Origin: Curtobacterium poinsettiae
Lineage (GTDB): Bacteria > Actinomycetota > Actinomycetes > Actinomycetales > Microbacteriaceae
Assembly (NCBI RefSeq): GCF_025677645.1
Contig: NZ_CP106879.1
Location: forward strand, 2,108,001-2,172,000
DNA: 64,000 nt
Direction: 5' to 3'
The position numbers and the translations under genes were made by a program. Shown here one piece after another: positions 35,120 through 42,901 of the stretch (position 1 is the stretch's first letter; each line of letters opens with the position of its first letter). The notes beneath the pieces are model-generated. The model made no database searches. It was not told the origin of the DNA and saw nothing but the letters and a program-made list of their open reading frames with translations.

Positions 35120-36250
35120 GTGCACATGCCAAGGAAGCGCGACACGTCGCAGGACGACCACGCACCGACACCGAACGTCACCTTCGAGGTGACCCGTGGC
35201 GGAACCGGCGTGCGCGTCAACGCCTTCCGCCTCGGGTTCATGGGTGCCATCGGGGTGCTCGTCGCGCTGCTCGCCGGTGCGATCATCAACGAGCTCAGCA
35301 CGGTGCTGGTCTACATCGGTGTCGCACTGTTCCTGGCGCTCGGGATCGACCCCCTCGTGTCGTTCCTGGAGCGGATCATCCCGCGCTGGTCCGCCATCAC
35401 GATCGTCGTGGTCGCGGTGCTCGGGGCCTTCGCCGGCATCGTGTTCGCCGTGGTGCCGATCCTGGTGGAGCAGGCGTCGAACCTGATCCAGAACTTCCCC
35501 GACATCGTGCAGGACATCTCGCAGCAGCAGTGGGTGCAGGACCTGTCGAAGCAGTTCGCCGGGTCGTTCGACATCGACCACGCCCTGCAGTCGCTGCAGT
35601 CGTTCGTCGAGAAGCCGGGCAACCTGCTCAGCGTCGGCGGCGGGATCCTGGCGGTCGGCAGCGGCATCCTGTCCGGCGTCACCGGGGCGCTCATCGTCAT
35701 CATCCTGATGCTCTACTTCCTCGCGTCGATGCGGGGCATGAAGCGTGCGACCTACCGGTTCGTGCCGGCGTCGCGCCGCCAGAACTTCATCGACGTGAGC
35801 GAGCAGATCACGCAGGCCGTCGGCCGGTACGTCGTCGGGCAGGTGTCGCAGGCGCTCATCAACGGCATCCTGAGCTTCGTCTTCCTGCTCATCATCGGGG
35901 CGCCGCTACCGGTGCTGCTCGCGTCGTTCGCGTTCCTCGGCTCACTCATCCCGCTCGTCGGCACGCTCGCCGCCGCGATCGTGATCTCGCTACTCTGCTT
36001 CTTCGCATCGCCGGCGACCGCCCTCGCCGCCGCGATCTACTACCTGGTCTACATGCAGGTCGAGGCCTACCTGATCTCCCCGCGGATCATGTCGCGCGCG
36101 GTCCAGGTACCCGGCGCGCTCGTGGTCATCGCGGCGGTCGCGGGCGGCACGATCGGCGGGGTGCTCGGCGCGCTCGTGGCGCTGCCCGTCGCGGCGTCGG
36201 TCATCATCATCGTGCAGAAGGTCATCTACCCCCGCCAGGAGCAGGCGTGA
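35120..36250 (+). CDS. AI-2E family transporter
   Basis: A 376-residue membrane protein with the family layout of seven to eight helices and a large central loop (about 110-185, rich in Gln and Asp). The late PLVGTLAAAIVISLLCFF and YLISPRIMSRAVQVPGALVVIAAVAGGTIGGVLGALVALPVAA are signature stretches. Members range from autoinducer-2 exporters to Na+(Li+)/H+ antiporters, so the substrate is open. Start is GTG at 35120 or ATG at 35126; no ribosome site is possible because the tRNA ends at 35118, so translation must start near the cleaved tRNA 3' end. Overlaps the DUF1684 gene by 4 nt. Confidence 0.88.
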   Translation: MHMPRKRDTSQDDHAPTPNVTFEVTRGGTGVRVNAFRLGFMGAIGVLVALLAGAIINELSTVLVYIGVALFLALGIDPLVSFLERIIPRWSAITIVVVAVLGAFAGIVFAVVPILVEQASNLIQNFPDIVQDISQQQWVQDLSKQFAGSFDIDHALQSLQSFVEKPGNLLSVGGGILAVGSGILSGVTGALIVIILMLYFLASMRGMKRATYRFVPASRRQNFIDVSEQITQAVGRYVVGQVSQALINGILSFVFLLIIGAPLPVLLASFAFLGSLIPLVGTLAAAIVISLLCFFASPATALAAAIYYLVYMQVEAYLISPRIMSRAVQVPGALVVIAAVAGGTIGGVLGALVALPVAASVIIIVQKVIYPRQEQA

Positions 36251-37092
36251 CGAGCGGCACCGGCGCACCCGACGACGCGGCCGTCGCCGCCTTCACCGAG
36301 CACGCCCACGACCGTGACCGCTGGGCGCGCAGCGCACGTGGGCCACTCGCCCTGGTGAACGCCCAGCACGTCGACCACCCGCAGCCGGTCTGGCCGGTCC
36401 CCGGCACGTGGGCACCGGCCGTCGGCGGACTCACCGTGACGGCCGAGGCATCCGACGGCGTCGTCGTCGACGGCGTCCCGGTCGACGGCACGGTCCTGGT
36501 GGCCGGGGACACCGCCGTCGTGCCGTCGACCGTCGCGCTGCAGGACGGCCTCGCCGGCACCGTCAGCGGCGACACCCTGCGCGTCTGGGACCCGTCGTCC
36601 GAGGCGGTCGCCCGCTTCGCGCAGATCGCCCGCTTCGCGTGGTCCGGCGACTGGGTGACGTCCGGCACGTACGTCCCGCTGGCGGGAGACGCCCTGGAGG
36701 CCCGTGGCAGCGTCCGCGATGCCGCCGGCGACGCCCTGCCGGTCGCCGGACACGTCGAGACCGTCGTGGGTGGTGCCACGGTGCGGTTCGTCGCCGTCCG
36801 GTCGGCCGCCCACCGCGGAGTCCCGCGGCTGCAGCTCATCGTGCAGGACGCCACGAGTGCCCTGGCCGAGGACGACCCGGGCAGCACCTACTCGATGGGT
36901 CGGTTCCTGTACCTCGACGACCCGGGCGCCGAGGCCACGGTCGAGCTCGACTGGAATCGCCTGGTCCTGCCGCCGTGCGCGTTCTCGTACCAGTACGCGT
37001 GCCCGATCCCACCGGAGGACAACCGCGTCCCGGTGCGGATCACGGCGGGGGAGCGACACCCGATCGACGCGAACGGTGCCGTCCTGCACTGA
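36247..37092 (+). CDS. DUF1684 domain protein
   Basis: A 281-residue cytoplasmic protein of unknown function. The C-terminal signature is complete: GRFLYLDDPGAEATVELDWNR, LPPCAFSYQYACPIPPEDNRVPVRITAGER. GTG start overlaps the AI-2E stop (GTGA). No catalytic residues are established for the family, though the Cys pair and Glu/Asn in the signature are nearly invariant. Confidence 0.85.
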   Translation: MTSGTGAPDDAAVAAFTEHAHDRDRWARSARGPLALVNAQHVDHPQPVWPVPGTWAPAVGGLTVTAEASDGVVVDGVPVDGTVLVAGDTAVVPSTVALQDGLAGTVSGDTLRVWDPSSEAVARFAQIARFAWSGDWVTSGTYVPLAGDALEARGSVRDAAGDALPVAGHVETVVGGATVRFVAVRSAAHRGVPRLQLIVQDATSALAEDDPGSTYSMGRFLYLDDPGAEATVELDWNRLVLPPCAFSYQYACPIPPEDNRVPVRITAGERHPIDANGAVLH

Positions 37093-37250
37093 TCGGGGTC
37101 GGGTCCTTGCCGTTCCCAGCCGCAGCGCTGCATAATGGGCGTGTCCCGTCGGGACATCACAATCGCATACCGATGGTTCCGTGGCCCCTCGGGTCAGGAT
37201 CCTCCGCACCAGGTCGATGGGGAAGTCGCACCTGACGTATCGGAGGAACC

Positions 37251-37751
37251 GTGAACGGAACGACGACAGGAGTGCTCTACGTGCACTCCTCACCCCGCGC
37301 GCTCTGCCCGCACGTCGAATGGGCAGCAGGTCGCGCAATGAACCGCGCCGTGAACTTCTCGTGGCTCGACCAGCCCGCACAGGACGGTGCGCGCCGGACC
37401 GAGTACACGTGGACCGGTGCCGTGGGTGCCGGTGCCGCGATCGCGTCGGCCCTGCGCGGGTGGGAACACCTGCGGTACGAGGTCACCGAGGAGCCGACGA
37501 GTGCCTCGGACGGTGGCCGTTGGATGCACACGCCCGACCTCGGCGTGTTCTACGCGCAGACCGACGTCACGGGCAACATGGTCATCCCCGAGGACCGGGT
37601 GCGCTACGCGATGGAGGTCGCGGGCAGCAACGCCCTCGAGCTGCACCGCGAGCTCCGACTCGCCCTCGGGCAGGCCTGGGACGACGAGCTCGAGCCCTTC
37701 CGCCACGCGGCCGAGGGCAACCCGGTCGTCTGGCTGCACCGCGTCGGCTGA
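37251..37751 (+). CDS. DUF3145 domain protein
   Basis: A 166-residue protein of an actinobacteria-specific family of unknown function, recognisable from VLYVHSSPRALCPHVEWAAGRAMN, WTGAVGAGAAIASALRGWEHLRYEVTEEP, GRWMHTPDLGVFYAQTDVTGNMVIPEDRVRYAME and the C-terminal NPVVWLHRVG. GTG start has GGAGG 5 nt upstream. CATAAT at 37132 looks like a -10, giving an unusually long 5' leader of about 110 nt in a window where leaderless starts are common. Confidence 0.9.
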   Translation: MNGTTTGVLYVHSSPRALCPHVEWAAGRAMNRAVNFSWLDQPAQDGARRTEYTWTGAVGAGAAIASALRGWEHLRYEVTEEPTSASDGGRWMHTPDLGVFYAQTDVTGNMVIPEDRVRYAMEVAGSNALELHRELRLALGQAWDDELEPFRHAAEGNPVVWLHRVG

Positions 37752-37785
37752 CCCGACCGCCGGACCGGGCACCGGAACGACGGAA

Positions 37786-37811
37786 GCCCGCCCCGACGAC
37801 GCGGGACGGGC
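37786..37811. terminator. Hairpin between convergent DUF3145 and fabF
   Basis: GCCCG (37786-37790) pairs with CGGGC (37807-37811), then one mismatch, then CCCG with CGGG around a 6-nt loop. Positioned to end both converging transcripts. Confidence 0.6.
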
Positions 37812-37849
37812 CTCCAGGCCGGGGCGGACGTGCCCCGGGGACGGACGGA

Positions 37850-39094
37850 TCAGACGCTGCGGAACGCGACCACGGCGTTGTGGCCGCCGAAGCCGAACGA
37901 GTTGCTGACCGCGAGCAGGTCGCCCTCCGGCAGCGCACGCGGCTCGCGGGCCACGTCCATGACGATCTCCGGGTCCTGGTCGTGCAGGTTGATCGTCGGC
38001 GGGGCGACGCGGTTGTGCAGCGCGAGGACGGTGAAGACCGCCTCGATCGCACCCGCACCACCGAGCAGGTGTCCCGTCGAGGCCTTGGTCGCGGACACCA
38101 CGACGTCGTCCAGGTGGTCGCCGAAGACGCGACGCATCGCGTGGTACTCGGCGACGTCACCGACCGGGGTCGAGGTGGCGTGGGCGTTCACGTGCACGAC
38201 GTCCTCGCGGCTGGCGTCGGCGTGCTCGAGTGCCTGCAGGACGGCACGGGCGGCGGCGCTGCCCTCGGGGTCCGGCGCGGTGATGTGGAAGGCATCGGAG
38301 GTGATGCCGGCACCGGCGACCTCGGCGTAGATGGTCGCGCCGCGGGCTTCCGCGTGCTCCTTCGACTCGAGGATGAGCGCCGCTGCGCCGTCACCGAGCA
38401 CGAAGCCGTCACGCGTGACGTCGTACGGACGCGACGCGGTCTCGGGGGAGTCGTTGCGGCGCGACAGGGCCTGCATCGCGGCGAACGCGGCCAGCGGGAG
38501 CGGGTGCAGCGCTGCCTCGGCGCCACCGGTGATGACGATGTCGGCGTCGCCGTCGGCGATGTGCCGGTACGCCTCGGCCAGCGACTCGGTCGAGGACGCG
38601 CAGGCGGACAGGTAGGTGCGGGCACCACCACGGGCGCCGAACTCCATCTCGATGGCGGCGGCCGGGCCGTTCGCCATGAGCATCGGGACCGTCATCGGCA
38701 GGACGCGACGCGGACCCTTCTCGCGCAGGGTGTCCCAGGCGTCGAGCAGCGTGTTCACACCGCCGATGCCGGTCGCCCAGTCGACGATCAGGCGCTCGGG
38801 GACGACCGACTCGTCGTCGATGCCGGCGTCGGCCCAGGCCTCGCGTGCCGCGACGAGCGACAGCTGCGACGAGGGGTCGAGCCGCTTCGACTCCGGGCGG
38901 GTGAGCTGGTCGGTGAGGAACCGCCGCGCCTGGCCGGCGAACTCCACGGGGAGTTCGAGCTCGGCGTAGCGGGGGTCCTCGATGCGGGTGATGCCGGACT
39001 TGCCGGCGAGCAGCGCGTCCCAGGTGTCCGGGGCGGTCGCGGCGAGGGGTGAGATCGCACCGATCCCGGTGACGACGACGGTCTTCTTGGTCAT
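37850..39094 (-). CDS. fabF: Beta-ketoacyl-ACP synthase II
   Basis: A 414-residue condensing enzyme that elongates acyl-ACP with malonyl-ACP. Catalytic Cys in LSACASSTESLAEAYRHI, first His in VNAHATSTPVGDVAEYHAMR and second His in KASTGHLLGGAGAIEAVF, with VSNSFGFGGHNA at the C-terminal end. Last gene of the aceE-fasR-fabDH-acpP-fabF cluster, 87 nt after acpP with a strong hairpin in the gap. Confidence 0.96.
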   Translation of the reverse strand: MTKKTVVVTGIGAISPLAATAPDTWDALLAGKSGITRIEDPRYAELELPVEFAGQARRFLTDQLTRPESKRLDPSSQLSLVAAREAWADAGIDDESVVPERLIVDWATGIGGVNTLLDAWDTLREKGPRRVLPMTVPMLMANGPAAAIEMEFGARGGARTYLSACASSTESLAEAYRHIADGDADIVITGGAEAALHPLPLAAFAAMQALSRRNDSPETASRPYDVTRDGFVLGDGAAALILESKEHAEARGATIYAEVAGAGITSDAFHITAPDPEGSAAARAVLQALEHADASREDVVHVNAHATSTPVGDVAEYHAMRRVFGDHLDDVVVSATKASTGHLLGGAGAIEAVFTVLALHNRVAPPTINLHDQDPEIVMDVAREPRALPEGDLLAVSNSFGFGGHNAVVAFRSV

Positions 39095-39129
39095 GGAACG
39101 ACGTGTTCTTTCGTTGGGGTGAACAAGAT

Positions 39130-39169
39130 GAGCGCCGCGGCCCGCAGGGGTCCGCGGGCCGCGGCGCTC
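39130..39169 (-). terminator. Intercistronic hairpin between acpP and fabF
   Basis: A perfect 16-bp stem (39130-39145 with 39154-39169; arms GAGCGCCGCGGCCCGC and its complement) with an 8-nt loop. It lies 12 nt after the acpP stop and 35 nt before fabF. It probably protects or partly terminates the mRNA so that acyl carrier protein is made in excess over FabF. Confidence 0.7.
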
Positions 39170-39181
39170 AGGAAGCTCGTG

Positions 39182-39430
39182 TCAGGCCTGGGCCTTGACG
39201 ATGTAGTCGACCGCGTTGCCCACGGTCTTGAGGTTCTTGACCTCTTCGTCCGGGATCTTCACGTCGAACTTCTCCTCGGCGTTGACCACGATGGTCATCA
39301 TCGAGATGGAGTCGATGTCGAGGTCGTCCGTGAAGGACTTGTCGGCGGCGACGGTGTCGGTGGCGATACCGGTCTCGTCGTTGATCAGCTCGGCCAGGCC
39401 GGCGAGGACTTCTTCGTTGGACAGGGCCAT
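39182..39430 (-). CDS. acpP: Acyl carrier protein of fatty-acid synthesis
   Basis: An 82-residue acidic four-helix protein. S41 in FTDDLDIDSISMMT is the phosphopantetheine site (DSI in place of the usual DSL). AAGGAG lies before the ATG, and a TAGGCT box on the minus strand (39477-39472) suggests an internal promoter about 40 nt upstream, so acpP can be expressed beyond the operon level. Confidence 0.96.
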   Translation of the reverse strand: MALSNEEVLAGLAELINDETGIATDTVAADKSFTDDLDIDSISMMTIVVNAEEKFDVKIPDEEVKNLKTVGNAVDYIVKAQA

Positions 39431-39551
39431 GAGTGTTCTCCTTGAAGGGGGGTGTCGTTTGACCGTTGACCAGCCTAGGGCACGCGGGGTCCGGGTGCGC
39501 GGAGGCTCGTCGGGATGGGTCCGGCCGCGTGGTGGCGCGACCGGGAGGGGA

Positions 39552-40604
39552 TCAGGGGAGGACGACCACCTGCGCGCCGAACACGAGTCCGGCGCCGAAG
39601 CCGATCTGCAGGGCGAGGCCGCCCGACAGGTCCGGGTGCTCCTCGAGCAGGCGGTGCGTGGCGAGCGGGATGCTCGCGGCGGAGGTGTTGCCGGTGGTGG
39701 TGATGTCGCGGGCGATCGTCACCGTCTCGGGCAGGCCGAGCTGCTTCGCGAACTCGTCGATGATGCGGATGTTCGCCTGGTGCGGCACGAACGCGGCGAG
39801 GTCTTCGGGGCGGACCCCGGCGGTCTCGAGCGCCTGGCGCGCGACCTTGACCATCTCCCAGACGGCCCAGCGGAACACCGTCTGCCCGGCCTGGCGCATG
39901 GTGGGACGGGGTGCCCCGGCCTCCCACTCGTTGTAGGTCGCGGTCATGCCGATGGCGTCCCACTTCGAGCCGTCGGAACCCCAGATGGTGGGGGCGATGC
40001 CCGGGAAGTCGCTCGGGCCGATCACCGCGGCGCCGGCACCGTCCCCGAGCAGGAACGAGATCGAGCGGTCGGTCGGGTCGACGACGTCGCTGAGCTTCTC
40101 GGCCCCGACGACCAGGACGTGGTCGGCGAGTCCGGACTTGATGAACGAGTCCGCTTGGGCGATGCCGTAGGCGTACCCGGCACAGGCGGCGCTGATGTCG
40201 TACGCGGCGGCCGGGGTGGCACCGATGCGCTCGGCGAGCAGCGACGCCATCGACGGGGTCGCGACGGTGTGCGTGACGGTGCTCACGAGCACGACGCCGA
40301 TCTGGGACGGCTCGATGCCGGCCTTCGCGATGGCCTCGCGCGCGGCCGCCTCGGCGAGGTCGACCGCCTCGACGTCCTTGCCGGCGCGCTTGCGGGTGAT
40401 GATGCCGGTGCGCTGGCGGATCCACTCGTCGGACGAGTCGATCGGGCCGACGAGGTCGTCGTTCGGCACGACGTTCTCGCCGCGGGCGGCGCCGAACGCC
40501 AGGATCCGGGTGAAGTCGTGGCCACGGCGCTGCTGGAGCAGCGGGCGCGCGGATCCGGTCGGGAGGCCCGTGGGGGCGTCCGTCGGGGTGGTCGGGTCGG
40601 TCAT
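39552..40604 (-). CDS. fabH: Beta-ketoacyl-ACP synthase III
   Basis: A 350-residue initiating condensing enzyme. Cys141 in YDISAACAGYAYGI, His in FVPHQANIRIIDEFAK and Asn in ITTTGNTSAASIPLA form the triad. Its N terminus is about 25-30 residues longer than usual and Pro/Thr/Arg-rich. It selects the primer acyl-CoA and so sets the branched-chain pattern. ATG overlaps the fabD stop by 4 nt. Confidence 0.95.
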   Translation of the reverse strand: MTDPTTPTDAPTGLPTGSARPLLQQRRGHDFTRILAFGAARGENVVPNDDLVGPIDSSDEWIRQRTGIITRKRAGKDVEAVDLAEAAAREAIAKAGIEPSQIGVVLVSTVTHTVATPSMASLLAERIGATPAAAYDISAACAGYAYGIAQADSFIKSGLADHVLVVGAEKLSDVVDPTDRSISFLLGDGAGAAVIGPSDFPGIAPTIWGSDGSKWDAIGMTATYNEWEAGAPRPTMRQAGQTVFRWAVWEMVKVARQALETAGVRPEDLAAFVPHQANIRIIDEFAKQLGLPETVTIARDITTTGNTSAASIPLATHRLLEEHPDLSGGLALQIGFGAGLVFGAQVVVLP

Positions 40605-41542
40605 GCGGTTGCGTCTGCTTCCTGGCCCGCGCGCTGCAGCAGGTCGATCGCTGCAGGCAGGTCGTCGGGGGTCTTGATGGCGACGGTCGGCGTGCCGCGG
40701 AGGCCGCGCTTCGCCAGGCCGACGAGGGCACCGGCGGGTGCGAGCTCGATGATGCCGGTCACGCCGGCGGCGGAGAAGGACTCCATGACCGCGTCCCAGT
40801 GCACGGGGTTCGCGATCTGCTGGACCATCAGGTCGACGAAGCGGCGACCGTCCTCGACCCGGGCGCCGTCGGCGTTGGTCCAGATCGGCAGGGTCGGGTC
40901 CTGCACGGTGGCGGCGAACGCGACCGGGGCGACGCGCTCGACGGCGGGCGCCATGTAGCGGGTGTGGAAGGCGCCGGCCACGGCGAGCGGGATGACGCGG
41001 GCCTTCGCGGGCGGGTCGGCGGCGAGGGCGGCGATGGCGTCGGCCGCACCGGCGACGACGGTCTGGCCGCCACCGTTGTGGTTCGCGGGCACCAGACCGT
41101 GCTCGGCGAGGGCTGCGGTCACGGCGTCGGCGTCACCACCGAGCACGGCGGCCATCGAGGTCGGCTCGAGCGCTGCGGCGTCGGCCATGGCCCGGCCACG
41201 CTCGGCGACCAGTGCGACGGCGTCGGTCGGCTCGAGGATCCCGGCGACCGCGGCGGCGGTGAACTCGCCCACCGAGTGTCCGGCGACCCCGCCCACCAGG
41301 GCGCGACGGCCATCGGCGAGCAGCGCGTCCGCGGTCACCAGGCCGGCGGCGACGATGAGGGGCTGTGCGAGTGCGGTGTCCTTGATGGTGTCCGCGTCGG
41401 AGTTCGTGCCGTGCTCGGCGAGGTCGACGCCGATCGACTCCGACCACTGCCCGACTCGTTCACGAACGGTGGCGTCCTCGAGCCAGGGGGCGAGGAAGCC
41501 GGGGGTCTGGGAGCCCTGTCCGGGCGCGACGACGACGATCAC
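40601..41542 (-). CDS. fabD: Malonyl-CoA:ACP transacylase
   Basis: A 313-residue acyltransferase. Starts VIVVVAPGQGSQTPGF at a GTG; nucleophile Ser in GVAGHSVGEFTAAAVAG, His in AVAGAFHTRYMAPA. The open frame extends 17 codons further upstream, but the family start fits the GTG at 41542, which lies 20 nt after a large palindrome. It loads malonyl groups onto AcpP. Confidence 0.95.
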   Translation of the reverse strand: MIVVVAPGQGSQTPGFLAPWLEDATVRERVGQWSESIGVDLAEHGTNSDADTIKDTALAQPLIVAAGLVTADALLADGRRALVGGVAGHSVGEFTAAAVAGILEPTDAVALVAERGRAMADAAALEPTSMAAVLGGDADAVTAALAEHGLVPANHNGGGQTVVAGAADAIAALAADPPAKARVIPLAVAGAFHTRYMAPAVERVAPVAFAATVQDPTLPIWTNADGARVEDGRRFVDLMVQQIANPVHWDAVMESFSAAGVTGIIELAPAGALVGLAKRGLRGTPTVAIKTPDDLPAAIDLLQRAGQEADATA

Positions 41543-41562
41543 CGGACAATCCTCGCGTTCTC

Positions 41563-41608
41563 GTCCCGCGGGGCCCGTGTGGACTTCCCACACGAATCCC
41601 CGCGGGAC
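41563..41608. promoter_or_regulatory. Palindrome in the fasR-fabD gap, candidate FasR operator
   Basis: Outer arms GTCCCGCGGGG (41563-41573) and CCCCGCGGGAC (41598-41608) and inner arms GTGTGG/CCACAC (41577-41582, 41588-41593) give a 46-nt compound palindrome 20 nt before the fabD start. In Streptomyces, FasR acts on the fabD promoter region, so this is a natural candidate site; as RNA it could also be an attenuator. Confidence 0.5.
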
Positions 41609-41667
41609 ATTGTCGGTTCTCTACCGTCTGGCGTGTTCTGCTGGCCGGCGTTCTGCCGCGGGGCGCG

Positions 41668-42894
41668 CTACCGCCGTGGGGTGGTGCGGCGGCGTCCGGT
41701 CGCGGACTCGGACATCGCGCCGAGGATGAGCGCCGACTGCACGATCAGGGCGTCGCGGGCGTGCGTGGCGTCCCAGCCGATGATGTCGGCGACCCGGCGC
41801 AGGCGGTAGCGCACGGTGTTCGGGTGCACGAAGAGCTCGCGCGCCGTCGCCTCGAGCGAGCGGCCGGTGTCCAGGTAGCACCACAGCGTCTGCAGGAGCT
41901 CGGTCGACTGGTCCTTGAGCGGGACGTAGATGCGCTGCACCAGGGCCGACCGGGCGAGCGGGTCGCCCGCCAGCGCACGTTCGGGCAGCAGGTCGTCGGC
42001 TAGGGCCGGACGGGGCACGCCGCGCCAGGCACGCGCGACGGCGAACCCGGCGAGGGCCGCCTTCGCGCTGGTCGACGCGTCGACCACCCCGGGGACCTCG
42101 TTGCCGAGCACCAGGTGCCCGTCGCCGAACAGCGGTTCGAGGGCCTGCGCGATGGTCGTGAAGGAGACGGGCTCCTCGCCCTCGGGGACGTCGTCGCGAG
42201 GGGTGGAGCGGCCGATCACCACGACGAGCCGCGACCCCTGGACCCCGACGAGCACGTCGGCGTCCATGTGCCGAGCGGTGCGCCGGACCTGGTCGACCTC
42301 GAGCTGCTTCGGTGCGGTACCGACGAGCACCGCGACCTCGCCGTGGCCGTGCCACCCGAGGGCGGCGATGCGGGAGGGCAGTTCGTCGTCGTACTCGCCG
42401 GAGAGGATCGAGTCGACCACGAGCGCTTCGAGCCGGGCGTCCCACAGGCCGCGGGCCTCGGCCGCACGGGCGTAGACGTCGGCTGCGGCGAACGCGATGT
42501 CGCGGGAGTACTTGAGGATCGCCTCCTGCAGCATCTCGTCGTCGGCGGCGCGTTCCTCGACCACGGTCACCACGACGCGGATGAGCTGCAGGGTCTGCTG
42601 CAGGCTCACCGAGCGCAGGAGTTCCCGCGGTGCGGACCCGAAGACGTCGGCCGCGGCGATCCACGGCGTCGACGCGGTGCCCTCGAGCCAGCTGATGAAC
42701 GAGGTGATGCCGGCCTGGGCGACGAGGCCCACGGCGGAGCGGCGCCCCGGCGGCATCTCGCTGTACCAGGGGAGCGTATCCTCGAGCCGCTTGATCGTGG
42801 CGGTGGAGAGTTCTCCGGACACCTGACGGAGCCAGGAGAGCGCACGCTCGCGCGCGCTCTCCTGGCTCTCGTGGTCCGGGCGGACCGTCGTCAC
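41668..42894 (-). CDS. fasR: PucR-type regulator, FasR-like (fatty-acid synthesis)
   Basis: A 408-residue protein with a long N-terminal domain, a GGDEF-like middle fold typical of PucR/CdaR proteins and a C-terminal helix-turn-helix (DTGRSLEATARELFVHPNTVRYRLRRVADIIGWD, about 350-385). Position directly before fabD and general make-up match FasR of Streptomyces, the activator of the fabD-fabH-acpP-fabC operon. ATG lies 7 nt after the aceE stop, so both are translated from one mRNA here. The symbol rests on gene order plus family, not on a search. Confidence 0.85.
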   Translation of the reverse strand: MTTVRPDHESQESARERALSWLRQVSGELSTATIKRLEDTLPWYSEMPPGRRSAVGLVAQAGITSFISWLEGTASTPWIAAADVFGSAPRELLRSVSLQQTLQLIRVVVTVVEERAADDEMLQEAILKYSRDIAFAAADVYARAAEARGLWDARLEALVVDSILSGEYDDELPSRIAALGWHGHGEVAVLVGTAPKQLEVDQVRRTARHMDADVLVGVQGSRLVVVIGRSTPRDDVPEGEEPVSFTTIAQALEPLFGDGHLVLGNEVPGVVDASTSAKAALAGFAVARAWRGVPRPALADDLLPERALAGDPLARSALVQRIYVPLKDQSTELLQTLWCYLDTGRSLEATARELFVHPNTVRYRLRRVADIIGWDATHARDALIVQSALILGAMSESATGRRRTTPRR

Positions 42895-42901
42895 GGGTTG
42901 A

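Noticed and set aside
37181..39052. 623-codon plus-strand frame opposite fabF
   Set aside because: FabF on the minus strand is unmistakable; the frame has no domain and crosses the DUF3145 gene.
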